DNA of 34,845 nt from Chara braunii (Eukaryota > Streptophyta > Charophyceae > Charales > Characeae), in assembly GCA_003427395.1 (NCBI GenBank), contig BFEA01000196.1:1336788-1371632 (forward strand). Direction: 5' to 3'. Below, piece after piece: positions 18,891 to 28,538 of this stretch. Made by a program: the position numbers and the translations under genes. Positions within the stretch are counted from its first letter, which is position 1, and the number at the start of each line of letters is the position of its first letter. Under the pieces are notes generated by a model. It had not been told where the DNA came from. It worked only from the letters and a program-made list of their open reading frames with translations, and ran no database searches.

Positions 18891-19576
18891 ATCCTCCGTC
18901 TTGATACCCCCTGGAGAGCAGCCTCCACATAACTGGGGAGTCAGGATAGCGGCCCCTGCCAGACACAAAAGGCTGTTGCCAGCTGGGTCATCAGTTGTCC
19001 TTCGATCCACAACTAATACAAGACCCTTCCACCTCTATAGTGGGTCTGCGTGCAACATTGCAGCCATGGGACAAATACAAGGGAGTCAGCTTATTTGGTC
19101 GAGCTATAGTGATTAATAATGTCGTGTTGTCCACATTGTGGTACCGTAGATCTACTCATCAACTCGATCCATCGTCGTTGCAAACGATACGACACTTGTT
19201 GACTCATTACCTGTGGAAAGAAGAGCTCAATGATGACAACTTTCTGCCAAAAGTGGCATGGCAGACCATTACCCAAGCAAAACGGAAAGGGGGGCTGGCT
19301 ATTTTGGACCCGAAACGACAAATTGTGGCGCTCCTTGCGAGATGGGTGTCGTGGGCCATCTTGGAAAGCCCCCACACGGCATGGCGACAACTCACTGAAT
19401 TTTCGTTGTTTTCTGTGTTGGAGTGGACAGACCTCAGATGCATATGGCTAACAGTCCTCAGTCCGGATTATCAGTGTAAGAAGTTGTCTCCTGGCCTATG
19501 GGCAGGGATACTGAAAGCATGGAGGGGAGTTTGTCCAAAGTTGCNCCCCCCCCCCCCCTTATCTTTGAGAGACTGA
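18862..19576 (+). pseudogene. LINE-A: ORF2 post-RT (thumb/connection) segment
   Basis: Two overlapping frames (18862-19116 and 18995-19576) continue the LINE protein after the internal deletion: VNWSKSSVLIPPGEQPP, then LFGRAIVINNVVLSTLWYRR, VAWQTITQAKRKGGLAILDP and IVALLARWVSWAILESP. One frameshift separates them. It ends at an N and a 13-C run (19545-19558), probably a sequencing or assembly artefact or another indel. Confidence 0.88.
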
Positions 19577-19755
19577 TGACGCAGCCGTTATTCAACAATC
19601 CATATCTGCTCAACCCACAAGGGTTCCCATTTCGATGTTTTGGGCCACAAGAATTTGGGAATGCTTGGATGTCTCGAGGGATTGGAACCATTGCTGACAT
19701 TTGGGATTTGACGACCTCTGGCTGGAAAACCGTAGAATCACTGGCACACAACTCC
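19561..19755 (+). pseudogene. LINE-A: distal ORF2 segment
   Basis: After the C-run the LINE protein resumes in another frame: LIFERLMTQPLFNNPYLL, RCFGPQEFGNAWMSRGI, GTIADIWDLTTSGWKTVES. This matches LINE-B1 (EEILKQPLFENRW, VRDIRDLQ). The coding relic stops at an inverted duplication starting at 19722. Confidence 0.82.
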
Positions 19756-19797
19756 TCAACAGCAATGTCTCGCTCAAGTGATTCTACGGTTTTCCAG
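19722..19797. repeat. Perfect 21-bp inverted repeat at the LINE-A end
   Basis: 19722-19742 and 19777-19797 are exact reverse complements (arm ctggaaaaccgtagaatcac plus t) around a 34-base loop. The left arm is LINE coding sequence, so the right arm is an inverted copy, as produced by template switching or twin priming. Confidence 0.95.
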
Positions 19798-19880
19798 TTG
19801 AGTTTCGCATTTTAATAAGATTGAACCCGGTTTTCCAGTGAGGGGTAAATAGTTGGCACACAACTCTTCAACAACAGTGT
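19742..19880. repeat. Imperfect 27-bp direct repeat
   Basis: 'tggcacacaactcctcaaca' with 'gcaatgt' (19742-19768) recurs as 'tggcacacaactcttcaaca' with 'acagtgt' (19854-19880). It begins inside the loop of the preceding inverted repeat. Confidence 0.85.
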
Positions 19881-19904
19881 GCCGCTATATAAGACCATAT
19901 ACAC

Positions 19905-20180
19905 ACTGTGGTGAGTGTGTTATGGCAGCGGTATACGCACGCTCAAGCCCAGCAGCTGCCTGGGTTCAAACCCCAGCAGCAGCAACAACCCGGATCTTGA
20001 TAATATAATCCGAGGGCGGGGCGGAACGGGGCAGCGGGGCAGCGTGGGCGCATGGCGCGCTCGAGTGTAGTGGCCTTGGCCTTGGCGCTTGTGCGCACGC
20101 GCTCGTGATGACACTTGTTTTTTTCGCCACGTGTCACTCTCGTGCTGCATCGTTTTTCTGCCCTCGTTTTCGTCGAAAAA
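19905..20180 (+). mobile_element. tRNA-derived SINE-like head
   Basis: 19960-19976 folds as a perfect tRNA T-arm: ctggg, loop ttcaaac, cccag. A box A-like stretch 'atggcagcggtatacgc' lies about 25 bases upstream. The acceptor ends do not pair, so it is not a tRNA gene. The following GC-rich body has no ORF that I accept. Confidence 0.5.
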
Positions 20181-20268
20181 TGGCTTGAAAACAGCCAAAA
20201 ACCCGCCTGTCAGGTTTTGCTGTTTTCCCAGCTGTACGGGGTGGTGGGTGGGAGCCGGGAATGTTCCC

Positions 20269-20280
20269 GCTCCGATACCA
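20269..20280 (-). other. Primer-binding-site-like sequence (tRNA-iMet type)
   Basis: Minus strand tggtatcggagc, one base from the TGGTATCAGAGC typical of initiator-Met-primed plant retrotransposons. It is preceded by ...ccaca and one T, as expected immediately after a 5' LTR. Confidence 0.55.
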
Positions 20281-20281
20281 A

Positions 20282-21316
20282 TGTGGCGGACCCACCAGGT
20301 GTGGTGCTCCGCCAGAGATAGAGATGGAGATGGAGGAAGAAGAGGGAGCGAGATGGCACAACGCAGGTCCCACGCCAGACTCCAACGCACGTACTCCAAA
20401 ATGTGCGAATGCAGAATGAGACAGAAAACAAACAACTGTTGGGGTATTCCCCAGCAGACTGACAAGACTGGACTGGACTAGCTGGTACCGACAGAGGTAC
20501 CGGCCTGGACTGGACTGCCCCGAATAGAACACAGGCCTGTGAGAACAGGCCAAGGGGCTGGTCTCACAGGTCAACCAGAGGTTCGCTACTCGATCCTCGA
20601 CCTGTGATGGATCGCCTAAATACAAGCACGCTTCCGCCACGAAGCGGAACTCTACCAAAGAAAAAGAAAACCTGAGTAGTCTAGGATGCGGAGCAAGTTC
20701 CATGCTGAGTCCATGCGATGCAACGTAGGATAGAAAATGTCACAAAACAGCAATGTCACAGCTAACAGCCTAAGTGAAAGCAGAAGCAACTAACTAGCAT
20801 ACAATGTCATATCCTAGAAAAGCAGAAGCAACTAACTAGCATACATGTCCTAGGAAAGCANAAAGTAATGACAACTAGATCCTAAAATGTTGGAGGCAGT
20901 AGCCTCGGTCTGGGAACAACTGACTAGTGTATAAGTCCTAAGAACAGCAAAAGCAAAACAACTAAATCCTAGAAATGTCAGAGGCAGTAGTCTTAGTCTG
21001 CGAGCAACAAAGCAACCATATGTCACATGAGGAGTGTGTCGCGAACCAAAGGGTGAGATTGTCTCTGAGGGTGGCGAATGCAGCCTAGGGGTCGATAACT
21101 CCTAAGGGCATCCACACATAGTGACAGGGGGAACACATGTCATCAGGCTCAATGAGGGTAGGGAACTGGGAGCGAACAGAACCAATGACCCTAACAAATA
21201 GACCATCAGGGCGGGTAATGCTCGACTAAGGGGTGACCGCTATGGAGGGTCGACCATGCAAGGGAACAAGGGAGCCTGGTATACGGGGCGCACCTAAATG
21301 AAGCATGCAAGGCTGC
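20282..21316 (-). mobile_element. LTR-like block, copy 1
   Basis: 20288-21316 matches 33868-34845 in the same orientation with scattered substitutions and a few short indels (shared words include gacccaccaggtgtggtgct, 'gatggatcgcctaaatac', 'gggtagggaactgggagcga'). On the minus strand it follows the pol C-terminus and ends at ...cca with the primer-site-like sequence beyond. The upper boundary is unknown because copy 2 runs off the window; the LTR may extend toward 21790. It contains an inverted repeat near 20531-20568 ('cctgtgagaacaggcc' with 'ggctggtctcacagg'). One N at 20862. Confidence 0.7.
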
Positions 21317-21792
21317 CTAACTAGGGCGTGAGGGCCGACAGTAAGGGAATCATGCAAATGACTCCTAAAGTGACGGAAGTCGAAGCTAGATCTGTAAGAT
21401 GGGAAGCCAGGGCAACGCTACGGTCCCGATGCCTATGCGTATACCAAGGGAGAGCCCAACTCAGAGGAACCCGGCTAAAGGGAGACCATCATGCGACACA
21501 ACAAGGGTACTGTATAGGGTAAAGTGGTAAGAGAGTGACGACGTCTGAAGTAGGCAGAGCTGATCGTGACAAAGTCCATGAAGCTGCCGATGACGTCCAC
21601 GATGAGAAGTCCGGAATGCCTTCAAGGAAGAGCCGCAACGTCTACGAGCTGAGGTGACAAAACTGATATCGATGGAGTACTGAGAAGTCAAAGACGTGGG
21701 AGGGTAAGTCAGAGTCAATCATCGTATCGAGCAGGACGACGACGAGTGCGCAGTGGACGCTCAGAAGCATCCGGCTGCTGCTGAAGGTCTGC

Positions 21793-22540
21793 CTAAGATG
21801 GATCGGGCTCGACTTCGGCGGTCTCCTCAGCCGGGGGAGAAGGAGGGTAAGTGGGCTGAGGAGGAGTAGTGAACCCAACACGATGAGCATGGTCATAGGC
21901 ACGCACCAACATGCGAGTGTGCTGCAAGTGCTCGAGAGGCTCCCAGGTAGCCTCCTCATCAGGGTAACCCTTCCAACGTACGAGATAGTCGACATGAGGA
22001 GGGTTGTCATCGGTGACTTGGCGACCAATGATGTCTGAAACGAGGAACTCCTCGTGGCCGTCCACCATGATGGGTGGAGGACGCTCGTATGGTCGTCCAA
22101 CGAAATGCTCAGACGGTCTGCGGTAAGGACGTAGAAACGAGATGTGGTAAACATCGTGCACACGAGTTTGGCATAGGTAGTCGGACAACTTCACACGGAA
22201 GCTGACCGGGCCAGATGCCGTATCAGAACCGGCGGTCTGGAGAATGCGGCATGGACCAAAGAAGCGACGCCGAAACTTGTGAAGCATCTCCGCTTCGAGC
22301 TGTAAGTGGCGGGCGTCGATAAGCACATCATCACCGACTTTGAATGGATGATCCATCCTCGATCGGTTCGCACGTGCTGCCATGCGAGTCTGGGAAGCGG
22401 CTATGTGCTCATGTGCGGTCTTCATGATCGACGTCATGTGTGCAACCCAATCATCCAGCGCGGGACAACTCGTGTCGGGGTGCATCTGCGACGGTCGAAG
22501 GAAGTTCGCGGGAACACGACGGTGATAGCCGAGGTCGTGG
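21793..22540 (-). pseudogene. Ty3/Gypsy chromovirus pol C-terminus: integrase tail plus chromodomain
   Basis: The C-terminal part of a retrotransposon polyprotein, open for about 250 codons. In order, counting from the open-frame start at 22665: DLGYHRRVPANFL (44-56), the SH3-like DNA-binding piece FKVGDDVLIDARHL with FGPCRIL (108-142), VHDVYHISFLRPY (169-181), and a chromodomain FLVSDIIGRQ ... DYLVRWKGYPDEEATWEPL (207-244) with its aromatic cage residues present. Chromodomains steer integration to marked chromatin. Protease, RT, RNase H and the HHCC and DDE parts of the integrase are absent. Its start is fused directly to an LTR-like unit at about 22540, so it is a deletion remnant. Confidence 0.93.
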
Positions 22541-23903
22541 TTGTGAGGAGGGAGAAGAGAAGAGAGGAGAGAGGAGAGAATAAAGAGAAATGAGGGGGGG
22601 GGGGGAGACAAAAACGAGAGATGGACAATAGAGCAACGAATGTCGACGAGATTAGAGAAGCGCAAGAAGAGCTTTATTAAACTGAAAAGAGTGATAGCGC
22701 AAAAAACTCACTGGTGAGTGCCTCAGCAGCCAAAGACAAAGAGAAGGTCACGATGTAGCCGAGGACGTCGAGAGGAAGAAGTTGAATGCTGACAGTAGCA
22801 TAGACGATGAAGTGCAGAAAAATTGCCACGTACTCTTGTGCTTATAGGAGCCTCGAATTGAAGAAGTGTAAGGTAGACCTTACTTCGCACCAAGCGAATC
22901 CACCAAACCATGATCAATGCGGTGGTTAACGCGCTACAAGGAGTCAAAAAGATGAGTACCGCAGATGCAGCACTAAGCAGGGGTAGGCCCTGCAGTCGAC
23001 ATGAACAATACCAAACAAAGCTTCTTCCCTGAGATCCTAATCAGACCAATGTCGTGGTTATGAGGAGAGAGAAGAGAAGAGAAGAGAGAGGAGAGAATAA
23101 AGAAAAATGAGTGGGGGGGGAGAAACAAAAACGAGAGATGGACAATAGAGGAATGAATGTCGACGAGATTAGAGAAGCGCAAGAAGAGCTTTATTAAAAT
23201 GAAAAGAGTGATAGCACAAAAAACTCACTGGTGAGTGCCTCAGCAGCCAAAGACAAAGAGAAGGTCACGACTCACGACGTAGCCGAGGACGCCGAGAGGA
23301 AGAAGCGGAATGCTGACAGTAGCATAGACGATGAAGTGTCGAACAACTGCCACATACTCTTGTGTTTATTGGAGCCTCGAATTGAAGAAGTGTAAGGTAG
23401 ACCTTACTTCGCACCAAGCGAATCCACCAAACCGTGATCAACACGCTGGTTAACGTGCTACAATGAGTTGAAAAGATGAGTACCGTGGATGCAGCACTAA
23501 GCAGGGTAGGCCCCGCAATCGACATGAACAAAGCTTCTTCCCTGAGATCCTAATCAGACCAATGTCGTGGTTGTGAGGAGGGAGGAGAGATGAGAAAAGA
23601 GAGGAGAGAAGAGAGAGAAAAAAGACGGGGGGGAGAGACAAAAAACGAGAGATGGACACGAGAGGAACGAACGTCGATGAGATTAGAGAAGTGCAAGAAA
23701 AACTTTATTATAATGAAAAGAGTGATAGAGCAAAAAACTCATTGGTGAGTGCCTCAGTGGCCAAAGACAAAGAGAAGGTCACGACGTAGTAGAGGACGCC
23801 GAGAGGAAGAAGCAGAATGTTGATAGTAGCATAGACAATGAAGTGCAGAACAACTGCCACGTACTCTTGTGCTTATAGAACCCTCGAATTGAAGAAGTGT
23901 AAG
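22534..23903 (-). mobile_element. 2.7 tandem LTR-like units (period 513-517 bp)
   Basis: Units begin (plus coordinates) at 22534, 23051 and 23564 with 'gtcgtggtt'. The third stops at 23903. On the minus strand each has a TATA-like box (tataag at 22846, degenerate in unit 2), AATAAA (plus tttatt at 22673, 23190, 23704), a pyrimidine-rich stretch, and a start at about tgttcatgtcga, giving an LTR-like body of roughly 475-480 bp plus a leader of about 40 bp between units 2 and 3. Arranged LTR-LTR-LTR-pol on the minus strand, they suggest unequal recombination between LTRs. Identity between units is high, with small indels. Confidence 0.8.
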
Positions 23904-25125
23904 ACTGGGTGGCCGGCGTCTCGGCTGAGTGGGTGCGATTATTGGCCCGTCTGCGCGATCGTATCATAATAACAAACGACATCGATCTTCAGCTTCGGCT
24001 CTCCCCCGCCGTGCCAGGGGTCACCGTTCCTGTGCCTCGTCCCTTCGCTCGACCTCAATGAACTGCCATTGTCTCTCTACCTTCAGTCTCCCCTCTGAAA
24101 TCCCCACGTTTTGGCAATCCACTGCGGAAGTGTCCCTCTCCTTCACGATCAAGCCATTGGATGTGCCGATTCTAGACGTTGTCAAGTGGATGCACTGGTG
24201 GCAACCTACGTGGCGCTCAATTTATGCCTCCTCGTGGTCGCCTTCCATTGGGCGGAACCTGCGGACAGAAGTGTGGAGGACAAGATCCCGGATGACGAGG
24301 TGAAATTGCTGCTCATCCAAGGGGCGAGAACAGACATGGAGGGAGATTCTTGGGGATCATGTTTGAAGAACTGCGCAACGACCACGTAGGCTCCATTACG
24401 GAGGAGCTGCTGGTGTTTCTAACCCAAGTGCTGGACAATCTGCCGTTGGAGATTCTCTCGCATTGGGACGAGAGACAAGGGACAGCCACGCTCGCTCGGA
24501 CCCTCAAATCGCATCTTTTTTGGTCCACCTGTACGGAACTGGAGGAGGGGAGCTATTACGTACCCTCGACAGGTGCGTATCTACACGTCGATGTCACCGA
24601 TCTCTCCACGTGGAACCCGCTCATCCGGCACACTCCCGCAGGAGAGACGAGTGAAGAAGAGGAGGATGACGAAGAAGAAGCATCGGGAGAGGAAGAAGAT
24701 CGGGAATCCGACCCCAATTACCAAGCATCGGAGGACGCCGAGTCGGAAGAGGCCGATTCAGGGCAAGCGAATCAAAGGAAGAAGAAGGCGGAGCGGGGGA
24801 GTCGAGCGGTCTCGACGAGCTGAGCCGGGAAGAAAGACAGGCTGTGGCGCAGAGGAGACGGGCAGCAGCGGAAGAAAAGCGGCCGATCGAGGAATCAAGA
24901 GGGTCGCCGCAACTCCTGCAGGACGATCCAGCGTGCAATCCAGAACCGCCGCAGGAGGAGGACGAACGAGATGGAAACGCCACCGCGGAGGGATCAAGAA
25001 GCCGGCGCCGCCGAAGAAGTCAATCGTCCTCCCAATCCTCCCCAGTTCGACCCGCAGCCCTTCGTTTACGTCGAGATGCAGACGCACAGGCTTCATTCGC
25101 GGTCGTTATCCCGTTGTCCCCGTGA
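23904..25125 (+). pseudogene. Frameshifted gene for an acidic, low-complexity unknown protein
   Basis: Protein-like text passes through several frames: SAEWVRLLARLRDRIIITND (from about 23929), PSEIPTFWQSTAEVSLSFTI and KPLDVPILDVVKWMHWWQP (about 24090-24210), VATYVALNLCLLVVAFHWAE (about 24200-24260), then MFEELRNDHVGSITEELLVF and a long frame to 24823 with an acidic block (SEEEEDDEEEASGEEEDRES, about residues 101-120). About 24770 a frame change leads to LDELSREERQAVAQRRRAAA and a Ser/Arg-rich end RRRRRSQSSSQSSPVR, stopping at 25125. No known catalytic domain. At least three frameshifts and an abrupt left edge against an LTR unit mark it as broken. Compositionally it could be a nuclear or gag-like protein; that is inference only. 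Confidence 0.55.
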
Positions 25126-25615
25126 CTTCCTCACCATCCAGCAGCTCCCAGGCCGGCCCCCGTTCACTGATACATGGCAGCCATTTCCCCTCTCCCTCTT
25201 CTATCACTGCTACGCAACCTGCCTTCTAGTTACCCTCTTCCCGCATGCTACTACTCGCTCCCTCGTTACCTCCTTCCCCCTCCACGCCATCCTCTTTAGT
25301 GTGGATTGGCAGGAGTATAATCATATAGAGGTCTACTGCGTCATCGCGGGCACGATCCCCGCATGCGAAGAGTATGACAATTTTCGCACTGCCATCCGCC
25401 ACACCCTTTGCACCTTCTACCCTGACTACCTCGCCTCTCTCCCCCATCAACGTCGGCACCCTCGCTTCCACCACATCCATCACTCCGTTCATTATGTCTC
25501 ACTCCCTTATAGTGACGAGGAACTTTACCGCTTCATGCCTCCTCTCCCCCTGATCTATCCATCGCCTCCCCCACCCGTAATTAGACTACCTTTCCCGGAC
25601 ACTATTTTGGATTGA
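24824..25615 (+). other. Long C/T-rich open frame overlapping the above gene's 3' end
   Basis: A stop-free frame of 263 codons, in register with the 24350-24823 frame. From 25130 it is rich in Pro, Leu, His and Tyr (HHIHHSVHYVSLPYSDEEL, PLPLIYPSPPPPVIRLPF). C/T-rich DNA has few stops, so this may be 3' untranslated sequence, but the absence of stops over about 790 bases deserves mention. No homology recognised. Confidence 0.3.
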
Positions 25616-26500
25616 GCACATTCATGCCACATTGGATGACTTCCACACTCAGATCGTACGGTAAGTGACACGTGTTGGCTCCGCGTTGATCATCGGACAA
25701 CCGGTCAGCGCCTGACGAGAGAGCAAGCGGGAGCTTGCTCAAGATTGGAACCCCCTGGCGTCACATATAGGATGAACCATATTCTGTAATCGCGCGACTT
25801 TCTGCGTGAAGCTGCTTGAAGGAACACGACGGGTCGGATGGGTGGGTCGGGCGGCAAATTGCATGGATGTCCTCGTTTCTTTTTGTTTTCTGTTGGAAGT
25901 TGTCGGATCGGTGTCGGGAAAATCCTGTACCAACGGTTGGGTAGCCGCGCCTTGACGAGCGCAAGAAATAACTGTACCATAGCTTCTTTCTTGTTCTGCT
26001 GTGAGCACTAGGGATTTTTGGCGCGATCATCGCGCGGGAATATCGTTTTTGAATTTTCAACTGACGACAAGCCCCCATGGGCCATGGGCTCGCGGAATCG
26101 TTTTTCTCTTTTTTGGAGTTTCCTTTTGCAATTAGAACTTAGGCTAGGAATTTAGGAACGCTTAATTTTGTTATGTCGCGCTTGCGCGCATCTTGCTGCG
26201 CTAGGAACTGGGCTTTGACTGGATTGCGCCCTTAATATTGTGCAACTGTCGTTTTTGGCGGGCGCGATTGTAACTGTATCTTTCTTCTTTCTTGGCTTCC
26301 TCGTGTTTGCCCGTCTTCTTCTTCTTCTTCCTCGCCTCACATACTCTGTTCTAATTGGCCGGAGCACCTGCATGACCGGATCGATGCGTGGAGTGTGGCT
26401 ACGCCCCCCACACCGTGCCCTGACCATGTAGATGTAGGCACTTCCTCTTTTCTCCTCTTGTCCACCTGGGCTTAATCCCGTACCTTTCGCGCAGGCATGC
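25616..26500. other. Intergenic or upstream region, no gene seen
   Basis: Several minus frames of about 90-130 codons (for example 26152-26553) lack motifs and overlap one another. The sequence lies upstream of a possible promoter at 26505 and may be regulatory. Confidence 0.4.
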
Positions 26501-26504
26501 ACGT

Positions 26505-26510
26505 TATAAA
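26505..26510 (+). promoter_or_regulatory. Candidate TATA box
   Basis: tataaa in a non-AT-rich context, with ttacgcgagcgcg just after it. A transcript starting about 30 bases downstream would meet the strong splice donor at 26594/26595 and lead toward the ORF at 27346. Inference only. Confidence 0.4.
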
Positions 26511-26590
26511 TTACGCGAGCGCGATTAGTTTGCTCTCTAAGAATTTCGAGCATAGCTCGATCAGTGATGGTCAGCTAACGAGCAAGTTTG

Positions 26591-26603
26591 AAAGGTGAGT
26601 AAG
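26591..26603 (+). other. Candidate 5' splice donor
   Basis: aaag|gtgagtaag (cut after 26594) is close to the ideal U1-complementary donor. A matching acceptor could be gatgccgcag|g, cut after 27161. It would define a short non-coding first exon and an intron of about 570 bp containing the GA repeat. Confidence 0.4.
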
Positions 26604-26661
26604 TGCGAGAGTTGGGCGATCAGATGATACGAGGCGACGGAGTGCCCACATCGAGAGCACG

Positions 26662-26664
<3 letters not shown>

Positions 26665-26746
<82 letters not shown>
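26665..26746. repeat. (AG)41 microsatellite
   Basis: An uninterrupted AG dinucleotide run of about 82 bases. The encoded Arg/Glu frames are artefacts. Confidence 0.98.
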
Positions 26747-26747
<1 letters not shown>

Positions 26748-27345
26748 AGTTGTGTAGGTGTGGGATAAGGTTCTTTTTGTTGTTCCTTTCTTTTCCTCTG
26801 TCATCTGTATAATTTTGGATCTGGATATGGTCGATTTTATCGCAGCCTTCTTGTTGGACTTCTTTTGTAAATCGTCTCAGATTTTCCTTGTCGTTTGAAT
26901 CTTCTAGGTATGCATGGAATGAATGTGAGTCCCCCTTTTTTTTAGCGATCTTTTCGGATGTTCAATCTTGTTTTGCGATGTCCGTCTCGGCTTTGTCTAC
27001 TGCCCACGCTCAGATATAATTAAAAACACTCGATTATGGATGTTTTGGTTTAGTCGTTAACTTTCAAAGAGTGTTATAAGAAGTTGACGATCCTTTCTCT
27101 TCGTTCTTCCTTTTTGTCACATGTATGATATATAATGATCGAATCTCACCCGATGCCGCAGGGATAGGATATTTGCATGCATGTTGAATGCGATCGGCGC
27201 GCTGAACCAACCCGCTGTTTCTCACGTACATGCTCGCGTACGACCTCGACCTCGAGGAAACCCAGTCGTTATGTACGCGCTCGCCTGCATGAGCCAGCCT
27301 GGAACTCCGCACAAGGATGCAAGGGACTGAGCTTTCTAAACGGAT

Positions 27346-27828
27346 ATGGCTGCAGAATTCCCCTTTTGGATGTCCGATCGTGAGAGTCTGAGGGACCCGG
27401 AATACCACGAATACTGGGAAGGTGAACAACTCAGACAGCGGGGGAACTTAAGAAATCCGAAATTCCCCTATCTGACAGAAAGCAATCGATTGTGTGCGAG
27501 GGACTTTCACTCTGCCATAACTAACGATCCTAGGGGCCCCGATTACCCGGATACTTATAACACGCAGTATTTCATATCCGCAGGTTTCGTCGTTATTACT
27601 ACCAGTTTCCCTCCCTTCCACCTCCTACTTCCATACCACCAACTCACGGTGGTGCCGTGGAATTCCATAGCCTGCTATTGGCCCTGCATACCGTGCCAAA
27701 AGTATCAGCGGCACCAGGCCTATCAAGCCTTGGCATTCGCTTGGCGAACCCGCACTAAAGCCGAGGGGTGCCGACAATTGGTCGAACCGCGCGACCAGCC
27801 ACGAAGGCGAAACCAGAGGAGATGGTGA
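27346..27828 (+). CDS. Unknown-family protein, 160 residues
   Basis: Intact frame with an ATG (atatggctgca) and a TGA stop. Function unknown. Residues 1-45 are charged (MSDRESLRDPEYHEYWEGE); 83-118 form a conserved hydrophobic and aromatic core (AGFVVITTSFPPFHLLLPY, VVPWNSIACYWP). The C-terminus is basic (DQPRRRNQRRW). The core and the preceding FPYLTESNRLCARD match the minus-strand partial ORF at 3596-4093. There is no signal peptide or clear membrane helix. A candidate TATA box (26505), donor (26594) and acceptor (27161) lie upstream. It could be a real single-copy-like gene, an exon of one, or part of an unrecognised transposon. Confidence 0.55.
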   Translation: MAAEFPFWMSDRESLRDPEYHEYWEGEQLRQRGNLRNPKFPYLTESNRLCARDFHSAITNDPRGPDYPDTYNTQYFISAGFVVITTSFPPFHLLLPYHQLTVVPWNSIACYWPCIPCQKYQRHQAYQALAFAWRTRTKAEGCRQLVEPRDQPRRRNQRRW

Positions 27829-27884
27829 TTCCCATTTCTTTTAAGCTTGAAAATTGAGTTCGTTGGCAGGGGCAATGTTGTTGG

Positions 27885-28003
27885 GATTTTGCTCAAGAAT
27901 GCACGAGTGTTTAGATCTGTCGGTACTGGGATCGTGGAAAAGTGCTCCGAATCCTTAGCCCGAGAGGCACTACGCATGCCATCTGCCTTATGCTGCACGG
28001 CAT
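27885..28003 (+). repeat. Block shared with 4381-4470 (minus)
   Basis: Contains 'gagtgtttagatctgtcg' and 'gcatgccatctgccttat' then 'gctgcacggcat', matching the other locus with few differences. A 30-bp insertion separates the two halves here. It lies 57 bp after the ORF stop; see the 4381-4470 entry for the opposite order there. Confidence 0.6.
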
Positions 28004-28149
28004 CAGCAGTTTCCTTTCTGTGCACACCCTCTTTGCGCCTATACCCCCGAAACTTGCCACAGGAGATCTCAGTTCCGACCTAGGACTCCACCCCCACTTT
28101 CCCAAAATCCTTGACGCACCTCTTTTTCGCACTTCCGGGCCCCCATCCC

Positions 28150-28538
28150 ACTCCGATCAGGAAGTCGCGCTGGGCGTGAGGTTGGGCGTCACAATATGGC
28201 GTCGCAGATGCACTCTAGCATTTGAAGGCGCCCATGTGGAAAGAGGCGAGATGATGGACATGATTAGAGAACTGATAGAAACAGCAATCAGAGCCCAGTG
28301 GAAAAAAACTGTACAAACAACGAAAGCTTTCACCAAAAGATCAGATATTATCCAAAAACTACGTAAATTCTGCATGGACTGGCTGGGGGGAGAACAGGGA
28401 GGATGGATAGCAAAGATTCAGTGGGATGGCTGGCACCTGGATGACAACGATCGGTTTGACACACCGCAGAAAAACTACCGTTTAATCTTCCATGTTTGGA
28501 CTGCAATCCTTTGCAACATCCCACCCACCCCCCCTTGA
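28150..28538 (+). pseudogene. LINE ORF2 C-terminal fragment (LINE-C)
   Basis: In an open frame that ends at 28538. Text from LGVTIWRRRCTLAFEGAHVE through IRELIETAIRAQWKK, IIQKLRKFCMDWLGGEQGGW, KIQWDGWHLDDND to FHVWTAILCNIPPTPP is the extreme C-terminus of the LINE family in this window: FCMDWLGGEQGGW corresponds to FNQDWLGENEGGC in LINE-B1. The upstream part of the open frame (27942-28140) overlaps the conserved block and is not LINE-like. Endonuclease and RT are absent, so it is a 5'-truncated insertion. Confidence 0.7.

Noticed and set aside
19545-19558. Biological poly-C tract
   Set aside because: It adjoins an N within LINE coding sequence; a sequencing or assembly artefact is more likely.
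19905-19985. Genuine tRNA gene
   Set aside because: Good T-arm but no matching acceptor stem or clear anticodon arm.
20531-20568. Rho-independent-style terminator from the inverted repeat 'cctgtgagaacaggcc'
   Set aside because: Bacterial terminators are not expected here; it is an inverted repeat inside both LTR-like copies.
19920-20703. Long minus frames (181 and 189 codons)
   Set aside because: They read LTR-like and tRNA-like sequence; the GFEPR-like peptide is the T-arm read in antisense.
26571-26812. Arg-Glu and Leu-Ser dipeptide-repeat ORFs
   Set aside because: Translations of the (AG)41 microsatellite.
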